Source of the DNA: Tenggerimyces flavus
Lineage (GTDB): Bacteria; Actinomycetota; Actinomycetes; Propionibacteriales; Actinopolymorphaceae
Direction: 5' to 3'
Length of the DNA stretch: 64,000 nt
Assembly (NCBI RefSeq): GCF_016907715.1
Contig: NZ_JAFBCM010000001.1
Location: forward strand, 3,720,001 to 3,784,000
The translations under genes were made by a program, and so were the position numbers. Under the pieces are notes generated by a model. The model was not told the DNA's origin, made no database searches, and was given only the letters and a program-made list of their open reading frames with translations. Below are positions 8,396 to 16,693 of the stretch, in pieces; within the stretch, counting starts at the first letter, position 1, and each line of letters opens with the position of its first letter.

Positions 8396-9102
8396 CGGCG
8401 CCACCCGTCGACGATGGGCAGCAGGTCCGCCAGCCGTTCGATCACCGCGTCCGGCTCACCGTCGGTGTGCCCGCGTTGGGTGTCCGGGATCGCGCTGTGC
8501 GGGACGTGGACGGCGCGCATGCCGGCCTCGTGGGCTCCGTGGATGTCGTCGAAGAGCCGGTCGCCGACGTACACGCAGCGGCCCGGGTCGGACATCCCGA
8601 CGGCCTTCATCGCGAGCTGGAAGGCCTCCGGGTGCGGCTTGGTGTGATCGATCTCACTCGTGTAGACCGCCGCGTCGATCAGGTGGAGCACGCCGTCGCG
8701 GCGGAAGTAGTGCTCGTGGTCGTCTCTTGGCCAGACGGTGTTGGACAGGACGCCGACGGCGATGCCGCGCTCGCGGAGCGCGGTGAGCAGCGGGATCACG
8801 TCCGGGTCGGTCCAGGTGTGCGGCTCCCACCACTTCCGGAACGCCTCGACGCCGCGCAGGTGCTGCTCGCCGCTCGGCTCCAGGCCAGCCGTCCGGACGA
8901 TGCTCTCGAAGTTGGTGCTGCGGTGGTCGTCCCGCGCCTTCTTCCACGCGGCGTCCTCGGCCGCGCCGAGCGCGGCGAAGACCTCCGGCCCGTGTGCGGG
9001 GTCGTAGGCCGACGCGTACGCCTGCCACGACCCCGACGGGTCGATCGTGTGCCACGGGGTGAGCGTGCCGCCCCAGTCGAAGATCACCGCGTCCACCGTC
9101 AT
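8392..9102 (-). CDS. HAD-superfamily hydrolase
   Basis: This 236-residue phosphatase-like protein begins with the HAD nucleophile motif FDWGGTLTPW (Asp9) and contains GVLSNTVW (motif II), TKPHPEAF (motif III lysine) and VYVGDRLFDDIHGAHEAG (motif IV with the two magnesium-binding Asp). A second ATG nine bases upstream (9111) is equally possible; neither has a strong ribosome binding site. The substrate cannot be inferred. It lies 31 bases behind the MFS gene and overlaps the TerC gene. Confidence 0.9.
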   Translation of the reverse strand: MTVDAVIFDWGGTLTPWHTIDPSGSWQAYASAYDPAHGPEVFAALGAAEDAAWKKARDDHRSTNFESIVRTAGLEPSGEQHLRGVEAFRKWWEPHTWTDPDVIPLLTALRERGIAVGVLSNTVWPRDDHEHYFRRDGVLHLIDAAVYTSEIDHTKPHPEAFQLAMKAVGMSDPGRCVYVGDRLFDDIHGAHEAGMRAVHVPHSAIPDTQRGHTDGEPDAVIERLADLLPIVDGWRR

Positions 9103-9133
9103 GCCGTCCATCTTGCCAAGTGCTTGCGACAAC

Positions 9134-10567
9134 TCAGTGAGGCTGTCCGACCAGCTCCGGCGTCGCGTCTGTCTTGGTCGGTCCGGGTTGCGGGTGGCTG
9201 CTGCGGTGCAGCAGGGCGACGAGCGCGCCGAGTCCGGTGACGGCCGCGCCGGCGAGGACCGCGGGGAACGTTCCGTCGAGGAACGCCTGCGGCGAGTCGA
9301 ACGCACCGTTCGCGGCGAACACCGTGCCCAGCACGGCCACCCCGAACACCGCGCCGACCTCGCGGATCGCGTTGTTGACGCCCGACGCCTGGCCGGCCCG
9401 CTCCGGTCGTACCGAGGCGAGGACCGCGCTCGCGGACGGGGCGAACACCAGCGCCATGCCGACGCCGGCCAGGACGAACGGGCCGATCAGCTCGGTCCAG
9501 GACATGCCCAGCTCGGAGACGAACGCGATCCAGGTCAGCGCGATCGCCTGCAGCGCGAGCCCGCCGGCCATGAACAGCCGTGGCCCGTACCGCTCCGCCA
9601 ACGGACCCGCGAACGGGGCGACGGCCAGCGTGGCGCCGGTCCAGACGAGCATCCGCAGGCCGGTGTCGAGCGCGTCGTAGCCGAACAGGAACTGCAGCTG
9701 CTGGCTCAGCAGGAAGATCGAGCCGAACGTGCCGAACATCATGAAGAAGCCGACGAGGTTGGTGACGACGAAGCCTCTGTTCTGGAAGAGGTTCAGCGGG
9801 ACCATGGGGCTCAGGGTGCGGCGTTCCCACCAGACGAAGAGGGCGAGCAGCACGACGCCGGCGCCGATCGAGCCGACGATCAGCGGGCTGGTCCAGCCCT
9901 CGGCTTCGCCTCGGATGAGGCCGAACACGACGCCGAGCAGACCCAGGCCGACGAACGCGAAGCCGGGCAGGTCGAGCGGCGCCTTCTCCCCGTAGCTCTC
10001 CTTGATCTGCCGGACGACGGCGGGGATGAGGATGAGGCCGATCGGGACGTTGATCCAGAACATCCAGTGCCAGCTGGCGATCTCGATCACCGCGCCGCCG
10101 ACGAGCGGACCCATCGCGACCGCGACGCCGGAGATCGCGGACCAGATGCCGAGCGCGATGCCTCTTTTCTCCTTCGGGACGCCCGCGGCCAGCAGGGTCA
10201 GGGTGAGCGGGGCGATGACCGCGCCGCCGACGCCCTGCAGCATGCGCGCGGCGACCAGCAGATCGACGTTCGGGGCGAGCGCCGCGGCGGCACTGGCCGC
10301 GGTGAACAGCGCCAGGCCGGCGATGAAGGTCTTCTTGCGGCCGAACCGGTCGCCCAGGCTGGCGGCCGGGATCAGCGCGACGGCGAACGCGAGCGTGTAC
10401 GCGTTCACAGTCCACTCGAGCGACTCGAGGCTGGCGCCGAGGTCCGCGCGGATCGTCGACAGGCCCACGGTGACGATCAGGTTGTCGAGCGTGACCATGA
10501 ACAGCGCGACGGAGACGGTGACGACGGTGAGCCAGCGCATCCGGCTGGGCGGGGACTCGGTGGACAT
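9134..10567 (-). CDS. MFS drug/H+ antiporter, DHA2 (EmrB/QacA-type, 14 TMS)
   Basis: This 477-residue exporter has the DHA2 length and about 14 hydrophobic segments. Motif A is GDRFGRKKTF after TM2, and MLQGVGGAVIAPLTLTL and GPLVGGAVIEIASWHWMFWINVP match the antiporter signature and the conserved turn after TM5. Substrates are probably hydrophobic or cationic drugs, by family. GGGAGG lies 8 bases before the ATG at 10567. The gene is divergent from a TetR regulator and its promoter is overlaid by two inverted repeats, so repression by that regulator is likely. Confidence 0.92.
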   Translation of the reverse strand: MSTESPPSRMRWLTVVTVSVALFMVTLDNLIVTVGLSTIRADLGASLESLEWTVNAYTLAFAVALIPAASLGDRFGRKKTFIAGLALFTAASAAAALAPNVDLLVAARMLQGVGGAVIAPLTLTLLAAGVPKEKRGIALGIWSAISGVAVAMGPLVGGAVIEIASWHWMFWINVPIGLILIPAVVRQIKESYGEKAPLDLPGFAFVGLGLLGVVFGLIRGEAEGWTSPLIVGSIGAGVVLLALFVWWERRTLSPMVPLNLFQNRGFVVTNLVGFFMMFGTFGSIFLLSQQLQFLFGYDALDTGLRMLVWTGATLAVAPFAGPLAERYGPRLFMAGGLALQAIALTWIAFVSELGMSWTELIGPFVLAGVGMALVFAPSASAVLASVRPERAGQASGVNNAIREVGAVFGVAVLGTVFAANGAFDSPQAFLDGTFPAVLAGAAVTGLGALVALLHRSSHPQPGPTKTDATPELVGQPH

Positions 10568-10649
10568 TGCTAGGCCCTCCCTGGGCGATGGTTGTTAGTG
10601 ACCGCTCACTTGCTTGAGAATTTAGTGTTCACTCACTAACCTGTCAACC
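10568..10649. promoter_or_regulatory. Divergent promoter and TetR operator region (exporter / repressor)
   Basis: Two related inverted repeats lie here. One is AGTGA-CCGC-TCACT at 10597-10610, the other TTAGTG-TTCACT-CACTAA at 10622-10639. On the minus strand TTGACA (10642-10647) and TAAATT (10619-10624) are 17 bases apart and drive the exporter. On the plus strand TTGAGA (10614-10619) and TAACCT (10637-10642) are 17 bases apart and would start transcription at about the ATG of the regulator. The second repeat covers core elements of both promoters. Confidence 0.75.
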
Positions 10650-11180
10650 ATGAGCGCGTCCACTCGACAGTCGTCCGACTCCCGCCGCACGGCGCTGATC
10701 GCCGCGGCCCTGCCCGCGTTCGCCTCGGCGGGTTTGCACGGGACCGCGGTGAGCGCGGTGACGGACGCGGTGGGGATCACGCAGCCGTACGCGTTCAGCC
10801 TGTTCGGGACGAAGAAGGGGCTGTTCCTCGCGGCGGTCGAGTTCTGCTTCGACAAGGTCGCGTCGATGTTCCGCGCCGCGGCCCTGGCGGCACCTCCGGA
10901 CGGCCGGATGCAGGCGATGGCCCGGGCGTACGACGAGCTGCTGCAGGACCGAACGGTGCTGCAGTTCCAGCTGCAGTGCTACGCCTCGGCGGGGGACCCC
11001 GAGGTGCGCGAGGTGGTCGGTCGGCGGATGGCGGAGCTGTTCGACCTGTTCCAGGAGGTCGGCGGGATGCCGCTGGAGGAGGCTCGGCTGTTCCTCGCGA
11101 AGGGCATGCTCTGCAACCTCTCGGTGATGCTCGACCTGCCCCAACTGCTGCCGCACGACTTCGACGACGACTGCGACTGA
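10650..11180 (+). CDS. TetR/AcrR-family transcriptional regulator
   Basis: This 176-residue regulator has an N-terminal TetR helix-turn-helix: ALIAAALPAFASAGLHGTAV, then VTDAVGITQPYAFSLFGTKKGLF at about residues 35-58. The ligand-binding part is short and unrecognised. There is no ribosome binding site before the ATG at 10650 and the predicted -10 box places the mRNA start at that codon, so it is probably translated leaderless. Divergence from the DHA2 exporter and the shared operators argue that it represses both. Confidence 0.9.
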   Translation: MSASTRQSSDSRRTALIAAALPAFASAGLHGTAVSAVTDAVGITQPYAFSLFGTKKGLFLAAVEFCFDKVASMFRAAALAAPPDGRMQAMARAYDELLQDRTVLQFQLQCYASAGDPEVREVVGRRMAELFDLFQEVGGMPLEEARLFLAKGMLCNLSVMLDLPQLLPHDFDDDCD

Positions 11181-11197
11181 CCCGGCCGCCGAATGGA

Positions 11198-11244
11198 ATG
11201 AGGGCGTCCCTCTATCGAATAGATCGATAGAGGGACGCCCTCAT
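11198..11244. terminator. Hairpin B, copy 2; likely bidirectional terminator
   Basis: Perfect 21-base arms (11198-11218 and 11224-11244) with a 5-base loop lie between two convergent genes. The core GAGGGCGTCCCT equals that of the hairpin at 512-572. There is no T-run, so termination is inferred only from position. Confidence 0.6.
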
Positions 11245-11260
11245 CCGAAACGGTTGGGAG

Positions 11261-12172
11261 TTACGGGAGGCGGACCAGGGCTTGGACCGGCCAGTGGTCG
11301 GATGGCGTCTGGCCGTTCGTGCTCGAGACGTTGATCGCTGCCTTCAGGACGGTCACCTCGGGCGGCGTGAGGACCCAGTCGATCCGCGCGCCGTTGGGCG
11401 TCGGCGTGGGGTTCCAGGAGTTGAACGTCCCGTACGCCGGGGTCACCCGCTGCTTGGCGACGTTCCACGTGTCCTTCAAAGGCCCGTTCGTCACCAGCGT
11501 GTCGTACGACACCGTCGACTCAGCAGCAGTGTTGAAGTCGCCCGTCACGATCGTCGGCACATCGAAGGACAGCACCGTGTCCCGCACGACCACAGCCGAC
11601 TTCTGGCGCGCCACCTCGACCTGGTGGTCGAAGTGCGTGTTCAGGTGCACGAACGTCTTCCCGGTCCGCAGATCCAGGAACCGCACCCACGTGATCATGC
11701 GCGTAACGGTGTTGCCCCACGTCTTCGAGCCCATGACCATCGGTGTGTCCGACAGCCAGAAGTGGTCGTACGCCATCACCTCGAGGCGGTGCGAGTCGAA
11801 GTAGATCGTCATCGCCTCGCCGCGGCTGCCGCCCTCGCGGTGCAGGTGGATCCAGTCGTAGTGCGCCGGCAGGTCCTGGCGGATCTGCTTGTCCTGATGG
11901 AAGAGCCCCTCCTGCGTACCCAGGATCGTCGGCCGCTCGTCGCGGAGCAGCTTGGCGATCAACGGCCGGCGCTCCGGCCACGAGCGCGGCGACGGGTCGT
12001 TGTCGTAGCGGATGTTGAACGCCATCACGTGCAGCTGGTCGCCGCGCGCCGGGCCGATGAGCACCGGTCCCGCTGCCGCGGCGGGGGCCGCGGTGGCACC
12101 AGCCACGACCGGGGTCGCGGCGAGGGCGAGGCCGGCGGTGAGCAGGCTGCGGCGTTTCAGATCGTCGGACAC
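11261..12172 (-). CDS. Secreted endonuclease/exonuclease/phosphatase-family protein
   Basis: This 303-residue enzyme begins with a twin-arginine-type signal (KRRSLLTAGLALAATPVVA) and is probably exported folded. The EEP metal-dependent phosphodiesterase fold shows as MAFNIRYDN, ILGTQEG (metal-binding Glu), HLNTHFDH, VTGDFNTAAES and the C-terminal SDHWPV with its catalytic Asp-His. Substrates in this family range from DNA and phosphoinositides to sphingomyelin; nothing here decides. It stands alone, convergent with the TetR gene. Confidence 0.9.
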   Translation of the reverse strand: MSDDLKRRSLLTAGLALAATPVVAGATAAPAAAAGPVLIGPARGDQLHVMAFNIRYDNDPSPRSWPERRPLIAKLLRDERPTILGTQEGLFHQDKQIRQDLPAHYDWIHLHREGGSRGEAMTIYFDSHRLEVMAYDHFWLSDTPMVMGSKTWGNTVTRMITWVRFLDLRTGKTFVHLNTHFDHQVEVARQKSAVVVRDTVLSFDVPTIVTGDFNTAAESTVSYDTLVTNGPLKDTWNVAKQRVTPAYGTFNSWNPTPTPNGARIDWVLTPPEVTVLKAAINVSSTNGQTPSDHWPVQALVRLP

Positions 12173-12376
12173 AGTTCTCCCTCGTCGTGTTCGTCGGTCA
12201 ACTGCCCACCCTAGAAGGACGAACGCCTCGCACAGGTGGCGCGAAGGTGACCAGTCGCGGTCGAGTTCGCTGCGGATCCGCCCAGCTGGGATGCCATCGG
12301 CGCGCCAGCTGCCTGCCAGCGGGCGGCGACAGACTGAGGGCAGCTAGCGCCTCACCCGATCGGAGAGGAGCAACCC

Positions 12377-12835
12377 ATGCGCAAACTCTGGATCGTCCTG
12401 CTCGCTGTCTTTCTCGGCAGCTCGGTGCTCGCGGGAACGGCGAATGCCGATGCCATCAACACGTTCAAGAACCAGACCACGTCCCGCTGCATCGAGGACT
12501 CGTCCGCCGGCTTCCGTACCTGGACCTGCAACGGCAGCAACGCGCAACGATGGAACGTCCACGTCTGGGGCGACGGCACCCGGCAGCTCAAGAACGTCGC
12601 CACCGGGCGCTGCATCGACGACAGCGGCGCCGGGTTCCGTACCTGGACCTGCTGGGCCGGCTCCGACGGGCGGTCGGCGAACCAGAGCTGGTACGTCAAG
12701 AGGTGGGGAGACGGCACGCTGCAGTTCGAGAACCAGGTGACCGGACGTTGCATGGACGACAGCTCCGCCGGCTTCCGCACCTGGACCTGCTGGCCCGGCT
12801 CCGACCCGCGATCGGCCAACCAGAGCTGGTACTGA
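12377..12835 (+). CDS. Small secreted ricin-type beta-trefoil lectin-like protein
   Basis: This 152-residue protein has a signal peptide (LWIVLLAVFLGSSVLAGTANA) followed by three very similar repeats of about 43 residues, each with a cysteine pair in CI/MxDxSxAGFRTWTCW-like form and ending in QRW or QSWY, the QxW signature of ricin B folds. It is the length of a single beta-trefoil without a catalytic domain. GGAGAGGAG precedes the ATG at 12377. It probably binds carbohydrate outside the cell. The three repeats are more alike than usual for the family, suggesting recent internal duplication. Confidence 0.8.
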   Translation: MRKLWIVLLAVFLGSSVLAGTANADAINTFKNQTTSRCIEDSSAGFRTWTCNGSNAQRWNVHVWGDGTRQLKNVATGRCIDDSGAGFRTWTCWAGSDGRSANQSWYVKRWGDGTLQFENQVTGRCMDDSSAGFRTWTCWPGSDPRSANQSWY

Positions 12836-12859
12836 CAACGTGGCAAGGGCAGAACCTGA

Positions 12860-13447
12860 CTAAGTTCTCTGCGGGAAGTCCCGGACGAGGTTGTCCAGCA
12901 ACGAGCGCAGAGGGCGGCTGTCACCGCGTAGCGATGCGACCGAAGCCTCGGAGTTGCGGGCAGGGCTGAGGGTTGACCAGTCGATCGGCCAGCTGGCGTG
13001 CCGTGACAGTTGGCTGAAGAATGCCCGCTGCGTGCGGCCGTTTCCTTCCCTGAACGGATGAATCGCGTTGACCTCGGCGAAGTAGAAGGTCAGGCGATCA
13101 ACGAAGGCGTCGCGATCCAGGTCGCGCAGGTGGTCTTCCTTGGCGAGAGCATCGAAGACCTGCGCGGAGTACGACTCGATGTGCTGCGGCAGGCAGAACG
13201 TGTCGGTCTTCGCGATGGACACGGTTCGGAGCTCGCCGGCCCACGGGTAGAGGTCGCCGAAGATCTCGCGGTGGAAGGCGCGAAGATGATCCAGGTCATA
13301 GCCGCCCCGAAGCTCACTTGTCGCGAGATCAGCAATCGCGGCCTTGCTGAGGTCAGCCTCGACCGACGCGAGCACCTCGGGCGAGCTGATGCCGAGCAGG
13401 TTGACGAGCGTTCCGGTCGCCGGGTCGGTGTAGGGATCGATGGTCAC
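12860..13447 (-). CDS. Fic-domain toxin (AMP-transferase family)
   Basis: This 195-residue Fic protein has the complete active-site motif HPFREGNGRTQR at 130-141 with catalytic His130, and the upstream flap region FCLPQHIE. By family it would transfer AMP, or another nucleotide part, onto a target protein hydroxyl and stop growth. It lacks an internal inhibitory helix that I can find, so it is a class I Fic protein needing a separate antitoxin. GTG at 13447 overlaps the stop of the upstream gene by four bases, the usual antitoxin-toxin arrangement. Confidence 0.9.
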   Translation of the reverse strand: MTIDPYTDPATGTLVNLLGISSPEVLASVEADLSKAAIADLATSELRGGYDLDHLRAFHREIFGDLYPWAGELRTVSIAKTDTFCLPQHIESYSAQVFDALAKEDHLRDLDRDAFVDRLTFYFAEVNAIHPFREGNGRTQRAFFSQLSRHASWPIDWSTLSPARNSEASVASLRGDSRPLRSLLDNLVRDFPQRT

Positions 13448-13761
13448 CGGATGCCGTGCAGCTCCCGGATCTGGGCACGCATCGTGGCGGTCCCGATCTC
13501 ACCTCTCGCCCAGCGGTCCATGATCGCGTCGGCGGCGGGGCTCGCGGCCTGACCTTCGGCGCGCAGGGAGGCGGCAGCTTCCTCAACGGCCTGTGACCGT
13601 TCGGCAACGAGCTCGTCGAAAACCTCGACCGGCACCACGACCGCCTCGGTCTTGCGGTGTGATCCCACGCCGACGGGACGGCGGTCGCCGTGGCGGAAGC
13701 GGTCGAGCACGCTCGGCAGCTGTTCGCGGGCCTCGCGAACCGACAGGGTTTCGATGCGCAT
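13444..13761 (-). CDS. Antitoxin with Phd/YefM-like N-terminus and VbhA-like inhibitory helix
   Basis: This 105-residue protein starts at ATG 13761 (MRIETLSVREAREQLPSVLD). The first 55 residues resemble Phd/YefM DNA-binding antitoxins. The C-terminal half contains SLRAEG at 65-70, which fits the (S/T)xxxE(G/N) motif that blocks ATP binding in class I Fic proteins, followed by SPAADAIMDRWARGEIG and a short helix as in VbhA-type antitoxins. It probably neutralises the Fic toxin and autoregulates the operon. Upstream sequence is AT-richer (ACACATTCGGGTACACTTTT), fitting a promoter with an inverted repeat TGTAC...GTACA. Confidence 0.75.
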   Translation of the reverse strand: MRIETLSVREAREQLPSVLDRFRHGDRRPVGVGSHRKTEAVVVPVEVFDELVAERSQAVEEAAASLRAEGQAASPAADAIMDRWARGEIGTATMRAQIRELHGIR

Positions 13762-13790
13762 ACCCAAAAGTGTACCCGAATGTGTACACG

Positions 13791-15290
13791 TTAGGTGTTC
13801 TGCGGGAAGCCCAAGCTCACGCCGCCGTGGGAGGGGTCGGGCCAGCGGCTGGTGACGACTTTGGTGCGGGTGTAGAAGTGGATGCCGTGCGGGCCGTAGG
13901 CGTGGGTGTCGCCGAAGAGGGAGTCCTTCCAGCCGCCGAACGAGTACGACGCGACCGGCACCGGGATCGGCACGTTCACGCCGACCATGCCGACCTCGAT
14001 CTCGTTCTGGAACTGCCGCGCCGCCCCTCCGTCCGAGGTGAAGATCGCGGTCCCGTTGCCGTACGGATTGCCGTTCACCAACGCAACGGCCGAGGAGTAC
14101 GACGACGCACGCACCACCGAGAGCACCGGGCCGAAGATCTCGTCCGTATAAGCAGACATCGACGGCAAAACAGCATCGAGCAGCGACGGCCCGAGCCAGA
14201 AGCCGCCAGGCGCGCCGTCCACCGGGTGCGCACGGCCGTCGACCGCCAGAGACGCCCCCGACGACACGCCAGCGTCGAGGTACGAGGCCACCCGGTCGCG
14301 GTGGGCCGCCGTCACCAGCGGCCCCATCTCGCAGCCCGCACGCCGCCCGTCGCCCACCTTCAGCGACGCCATCCGCGACCGGATCTTGTCCACCAACGCA
14401 TCGCCGACCGGGTCGACCGCGACGACGACCGAGATCGCCATACACCGTTCACCGGCCGACCCGAACCCCGCCGACACCGCCGCATCGGCTGCCAGTTCGA
14501 GATCGGCGTCCGGCAGCACCACCATGTGGTTCTTCGCGCCGCCGAGCGCCTGCACTCGCTTCCCGTGCCGCGTCCCGGTCTCGTACACATACCGGGCGAT
14601 CGGTGTCGACCCCACGAACGACACCGCCTTCACCTCCGGATGCGACAGGACCCGGTCCACCGCCACCTTGTCGCCGTGTACGACGTTCAGCACGCCGTCG
14701 GGCAAGCCCGCTTCGGCGAACAGGGACGCGATGAACAGCGACGCGGACGGGTCTTTCTCCGACGGTTTCAGCACCACGGTGTTGCCGCACGCGATCGCGT
14801 TCGGCACGAACCACAGCGGCACCATCGCCGGAAAGTTGAACGGTGAGATCACTCCCACCACGCCGACGGGCTGCTCGATCGAGTACACGTCGACCTTCGT
14901 CGACGCGTTCTCGCTGTAGCCACCCTTCAGCAACGCAGGGATCCCACACGCGAACTCGACGTTCTCCAACGCCCGTTGGACTTCGCCGGCGGCGTCCGAC
15001 AGCACCTTGCCGTGCTCCGCGGTCACGATCGCCGCCAGGTCGCCGGCGCGCGAGCGCAGCAGTTCGCGGAACGCGAACATGATCGACGACCGGCGCGCCA
15101 GCGACACGTTTCGCCAGTCAGCAAAGGCAGAACGGGCAGCGGCCACCGCCTCGTCAACCTCGGCTTGCGTCGCGAAATCGACCAGCCCGGTCACGGCACC
15201 CGTCGCCGGGTCGAACACCTCGCCTGTACGCGACGCAGCCGGACCGTCCCAGGACTTTCCGCCGATCCAGTGCGTGATCCGCGAGGTCAT
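13791..15290 (-). CDS. mmsA: CoA-acylating methylmalonate/malonate-semialdehyde dehydrogenase
   Basis: This 499-residue ALDH converts malonate or methylmalonate semialdehyde with CoA and NAD to acetyl-CoA or propionyl-CoA plus CO2. It has the MMSDH features IGGKSWDG near the N-terminus, ISPFNFPAMVPLWFVPNAIA, GSTPIARYVYETG, GGAKNHMVVLPDAD and the catalytic Cys in GSAGERCMAISV. The ATG at 15290 overlaps the aminotransferase stop by four bases. In this cluster it would take the semialdehyde made from beta-alanine or beta-aminoisobutyrate, the last step of uracil and thymine breakdown; valine and inositol catabolism use the same enzyme. Confidence 0.93.
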   Translation of the reverse strand: MTSRITHWIGGKSWDGPAASRTGEVFDPATGAVTGLVDFATQAEVDEAVAAARSAFADWRNVSLARRSSIMFAFRELLRSRAGDLAAIVTAEHGKVLSDAAGEVQRALENVEFACGIPALLKGGYSENASTKVDVYSIEQPVGVVGVISPFNFPAMVPLWFVPNAIACGNTVVLKPSEKDPSASLFIASLFAEAGLPDGVLNVVHGDKVAVDRVLSHPEVKAVSFVGSTPIARYVYETGTRHGKRVQALGGAKNHMVVLPDADLELAADAAVSAGFGSAGERCMAISVVVAVDPVGDALVDKIRSRMASLKVGDGRRAGCEMGPLVTAAHRDRVASYLDAGVSSGASLAVDGRAHPVDGAPGGFWLGPSLLDAVLPSMSAYTDEIFGPVLSVVRASSYSSAVALVNGNPYGNGTAIFTSDGGAARQFQNEIEVGMVGVNVPIPVPVASYSFGGWKDSLFGDTHAYGPHGIHFYTRTKVVTSRWPDPSHGGVSLGFPQNT

Positions 15291-16591
15291 CGCGACAGCT
15301 CCTCATGGGCCGCAGCGATCGATTCGCGCAGGGTGCCGAGCGCCTCGTCTGTCTCCTCCTCGGTGAGCGTCATCGGCGGCGCGAGCCGCAGCACGTTCCC
15401 GTACAGCCCGCCCTTCCCGATCAACAGCCCACGTTGCTTCGTCGCCTCGAGCACCAGGGACGCCGCGCGAGCCGAAGCCTCGCGCGTACCGGGCTGGACG
15501 AGCTCGACGCCGATCATCAGCCCCTTGCCGCGCACCTCGCCGACGACCGAGTACTGGTCCGCCACAGAGCGCAGTCCGTCGAACAACACCGAACCCAGCT
15601 TGGCCGCCTGAGCCTGCAGGTCGTGGTCGCGGATGAAGTCGAGCACGGCCAGTGCTCCGGACGACGCGATCGGGTTGCCGCCGAACGTCGAGATGGAGTT
15701 CGCCGTGAACGCGTCGACCAGCTCCGGCTTCCCGACGAGCCCGCCGATCGCGAGCCCGTTCCCCAACCCCTTGGCGAACGTCATCGCGTCCGGGACCACG
15801 TCGTGCGCCTGAATGCCCCAGTAGTGCTCGCCCGTGCGACCCCAACCGGTCTGCACCTCGTCGGAGATGAACAAGACCCCGTACTCGTCCAGCACGGTCT
15901 TCATCGCGCCGAAGAAGCCGTCCGGCGGCGTGGCGAACCCGCCGACACCCTGGATCGGCTCGGCGATCATGCACGCGACCTCGCCGGCCGTCGTGGTCTC
16001 GATGATGTTGCGCAGATCGTCAACGCAGGCGGCGATGTAGTCGGCGTCCGACAGCGAACGGAACGGCGACCGGTAGCGGTAGCCGCCGTGCACGTACGAC
16101 ACCTTCACCGGCGACAGCGACGACGCCGACCAGCTCCGGTTGCCGGTGATGCCGACGGTCGCGAACGCCCTTCCGTGGTAGGAGTTCCGCAGCGCCAGCA
16201 CCTCGTTCGAACGCCGCAGCTGCGTCGCCATCATCAGCGCGGCCTCGTTCGCCTCGGTGCCGGAGTTCGTCAGGAAGACCTTGGCGTTCGGGATCCCGGA
16301 CAGCGACGCGATGCGCTCGGCCAGCTCGACCTGCTTGCGGATCAGGTAGAGCGTCGAGGTGTGCATGACGCCAGTCGACAGCTGCGAGCGGATCGCGTCG
16401 GCGACCTCCGCGACGTCGTACCCGAGCGCGTTGGTGAGGATGCCGGCGAAGAAGTCGAGGTACGTACGACCATCGCCGTCCGTCACGCGCCGGCCGGACG
16501 CCGAGACGATCTCGATCGGCGCGTCGTAGTAGAGGGCGACCCAGTTCGGGAGGACGGCTCGATGGCGGGCCAGCAGCTCCTCGTGCGACAT
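15287..16591 (-). CDS. Class III aminotransferase, probably beta-alanine (omega-amino acid) aminotransferase
   Basis: This 434-residue PLP enzyme shows FAGILTNALGY and FLTNSGTEANEAALMMA near the N-terminus, IAEPIQGVGG, LFISDEVQTGWGRTG with the cofactor-binding Asp, and TFAKGLGNGLAIGG with the PLP lysine. GGAGG lies 5 bases before the ATG at 16591, which is why I prefer it to the ATG at 16654. Together with the coupled mmsA gene it should convert beta-alanine to malonate semialdehyde. Alternative amino donors such as GABA cannot be excluded. It is divergent from pucR. Confidence 0.88.
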   Translation of the reverse strand: MSHEELLARHRAVLPNWVALYYDAPIEIVSASGRRVTDGDGRTYLDFFAGILTNALGYDVAEVADAIRSQLSTGVMHTSTLYLIRKQVELAERIASLSGIPNAKVFLTNSGTEANEAALMMATQLRRSNEVLALRNSYHGRAFATVGITGNRSWSASSLSPVKVSYVHGGYRYRSPFRSLSDADYIAACVDDLRNIIETTTAGEVACMIAEPIQGVGGFATPPDGFFGAMKTVLDEYGVLFISDEVQTGWGRTGEHYWGIQAHDVVPDAMTFAKGLGNGLAIGGLVGKPELVDAFTANSISTFGGNPIASSGALAVLDFIRDHDLQAQAAKLGSVLFDGLRSVADQYSVVGEVRGKGLMIGVELVQPGTREASARAASLVLEATKQRGLLIGKGGLYGNVLRLAPPMTLTEEETDEALGTLRESIAAAHEELSR

Positions 16592-16693
16592 CAAGACCTC
16601 CGCAGGCGTCGGCGACGCCTCTGAGTCTGGTCTGATAGCGGTCCATTCGGCCATGAACAACCTGTACCCGTTTCGTCGACCTGGGCTTACGTT

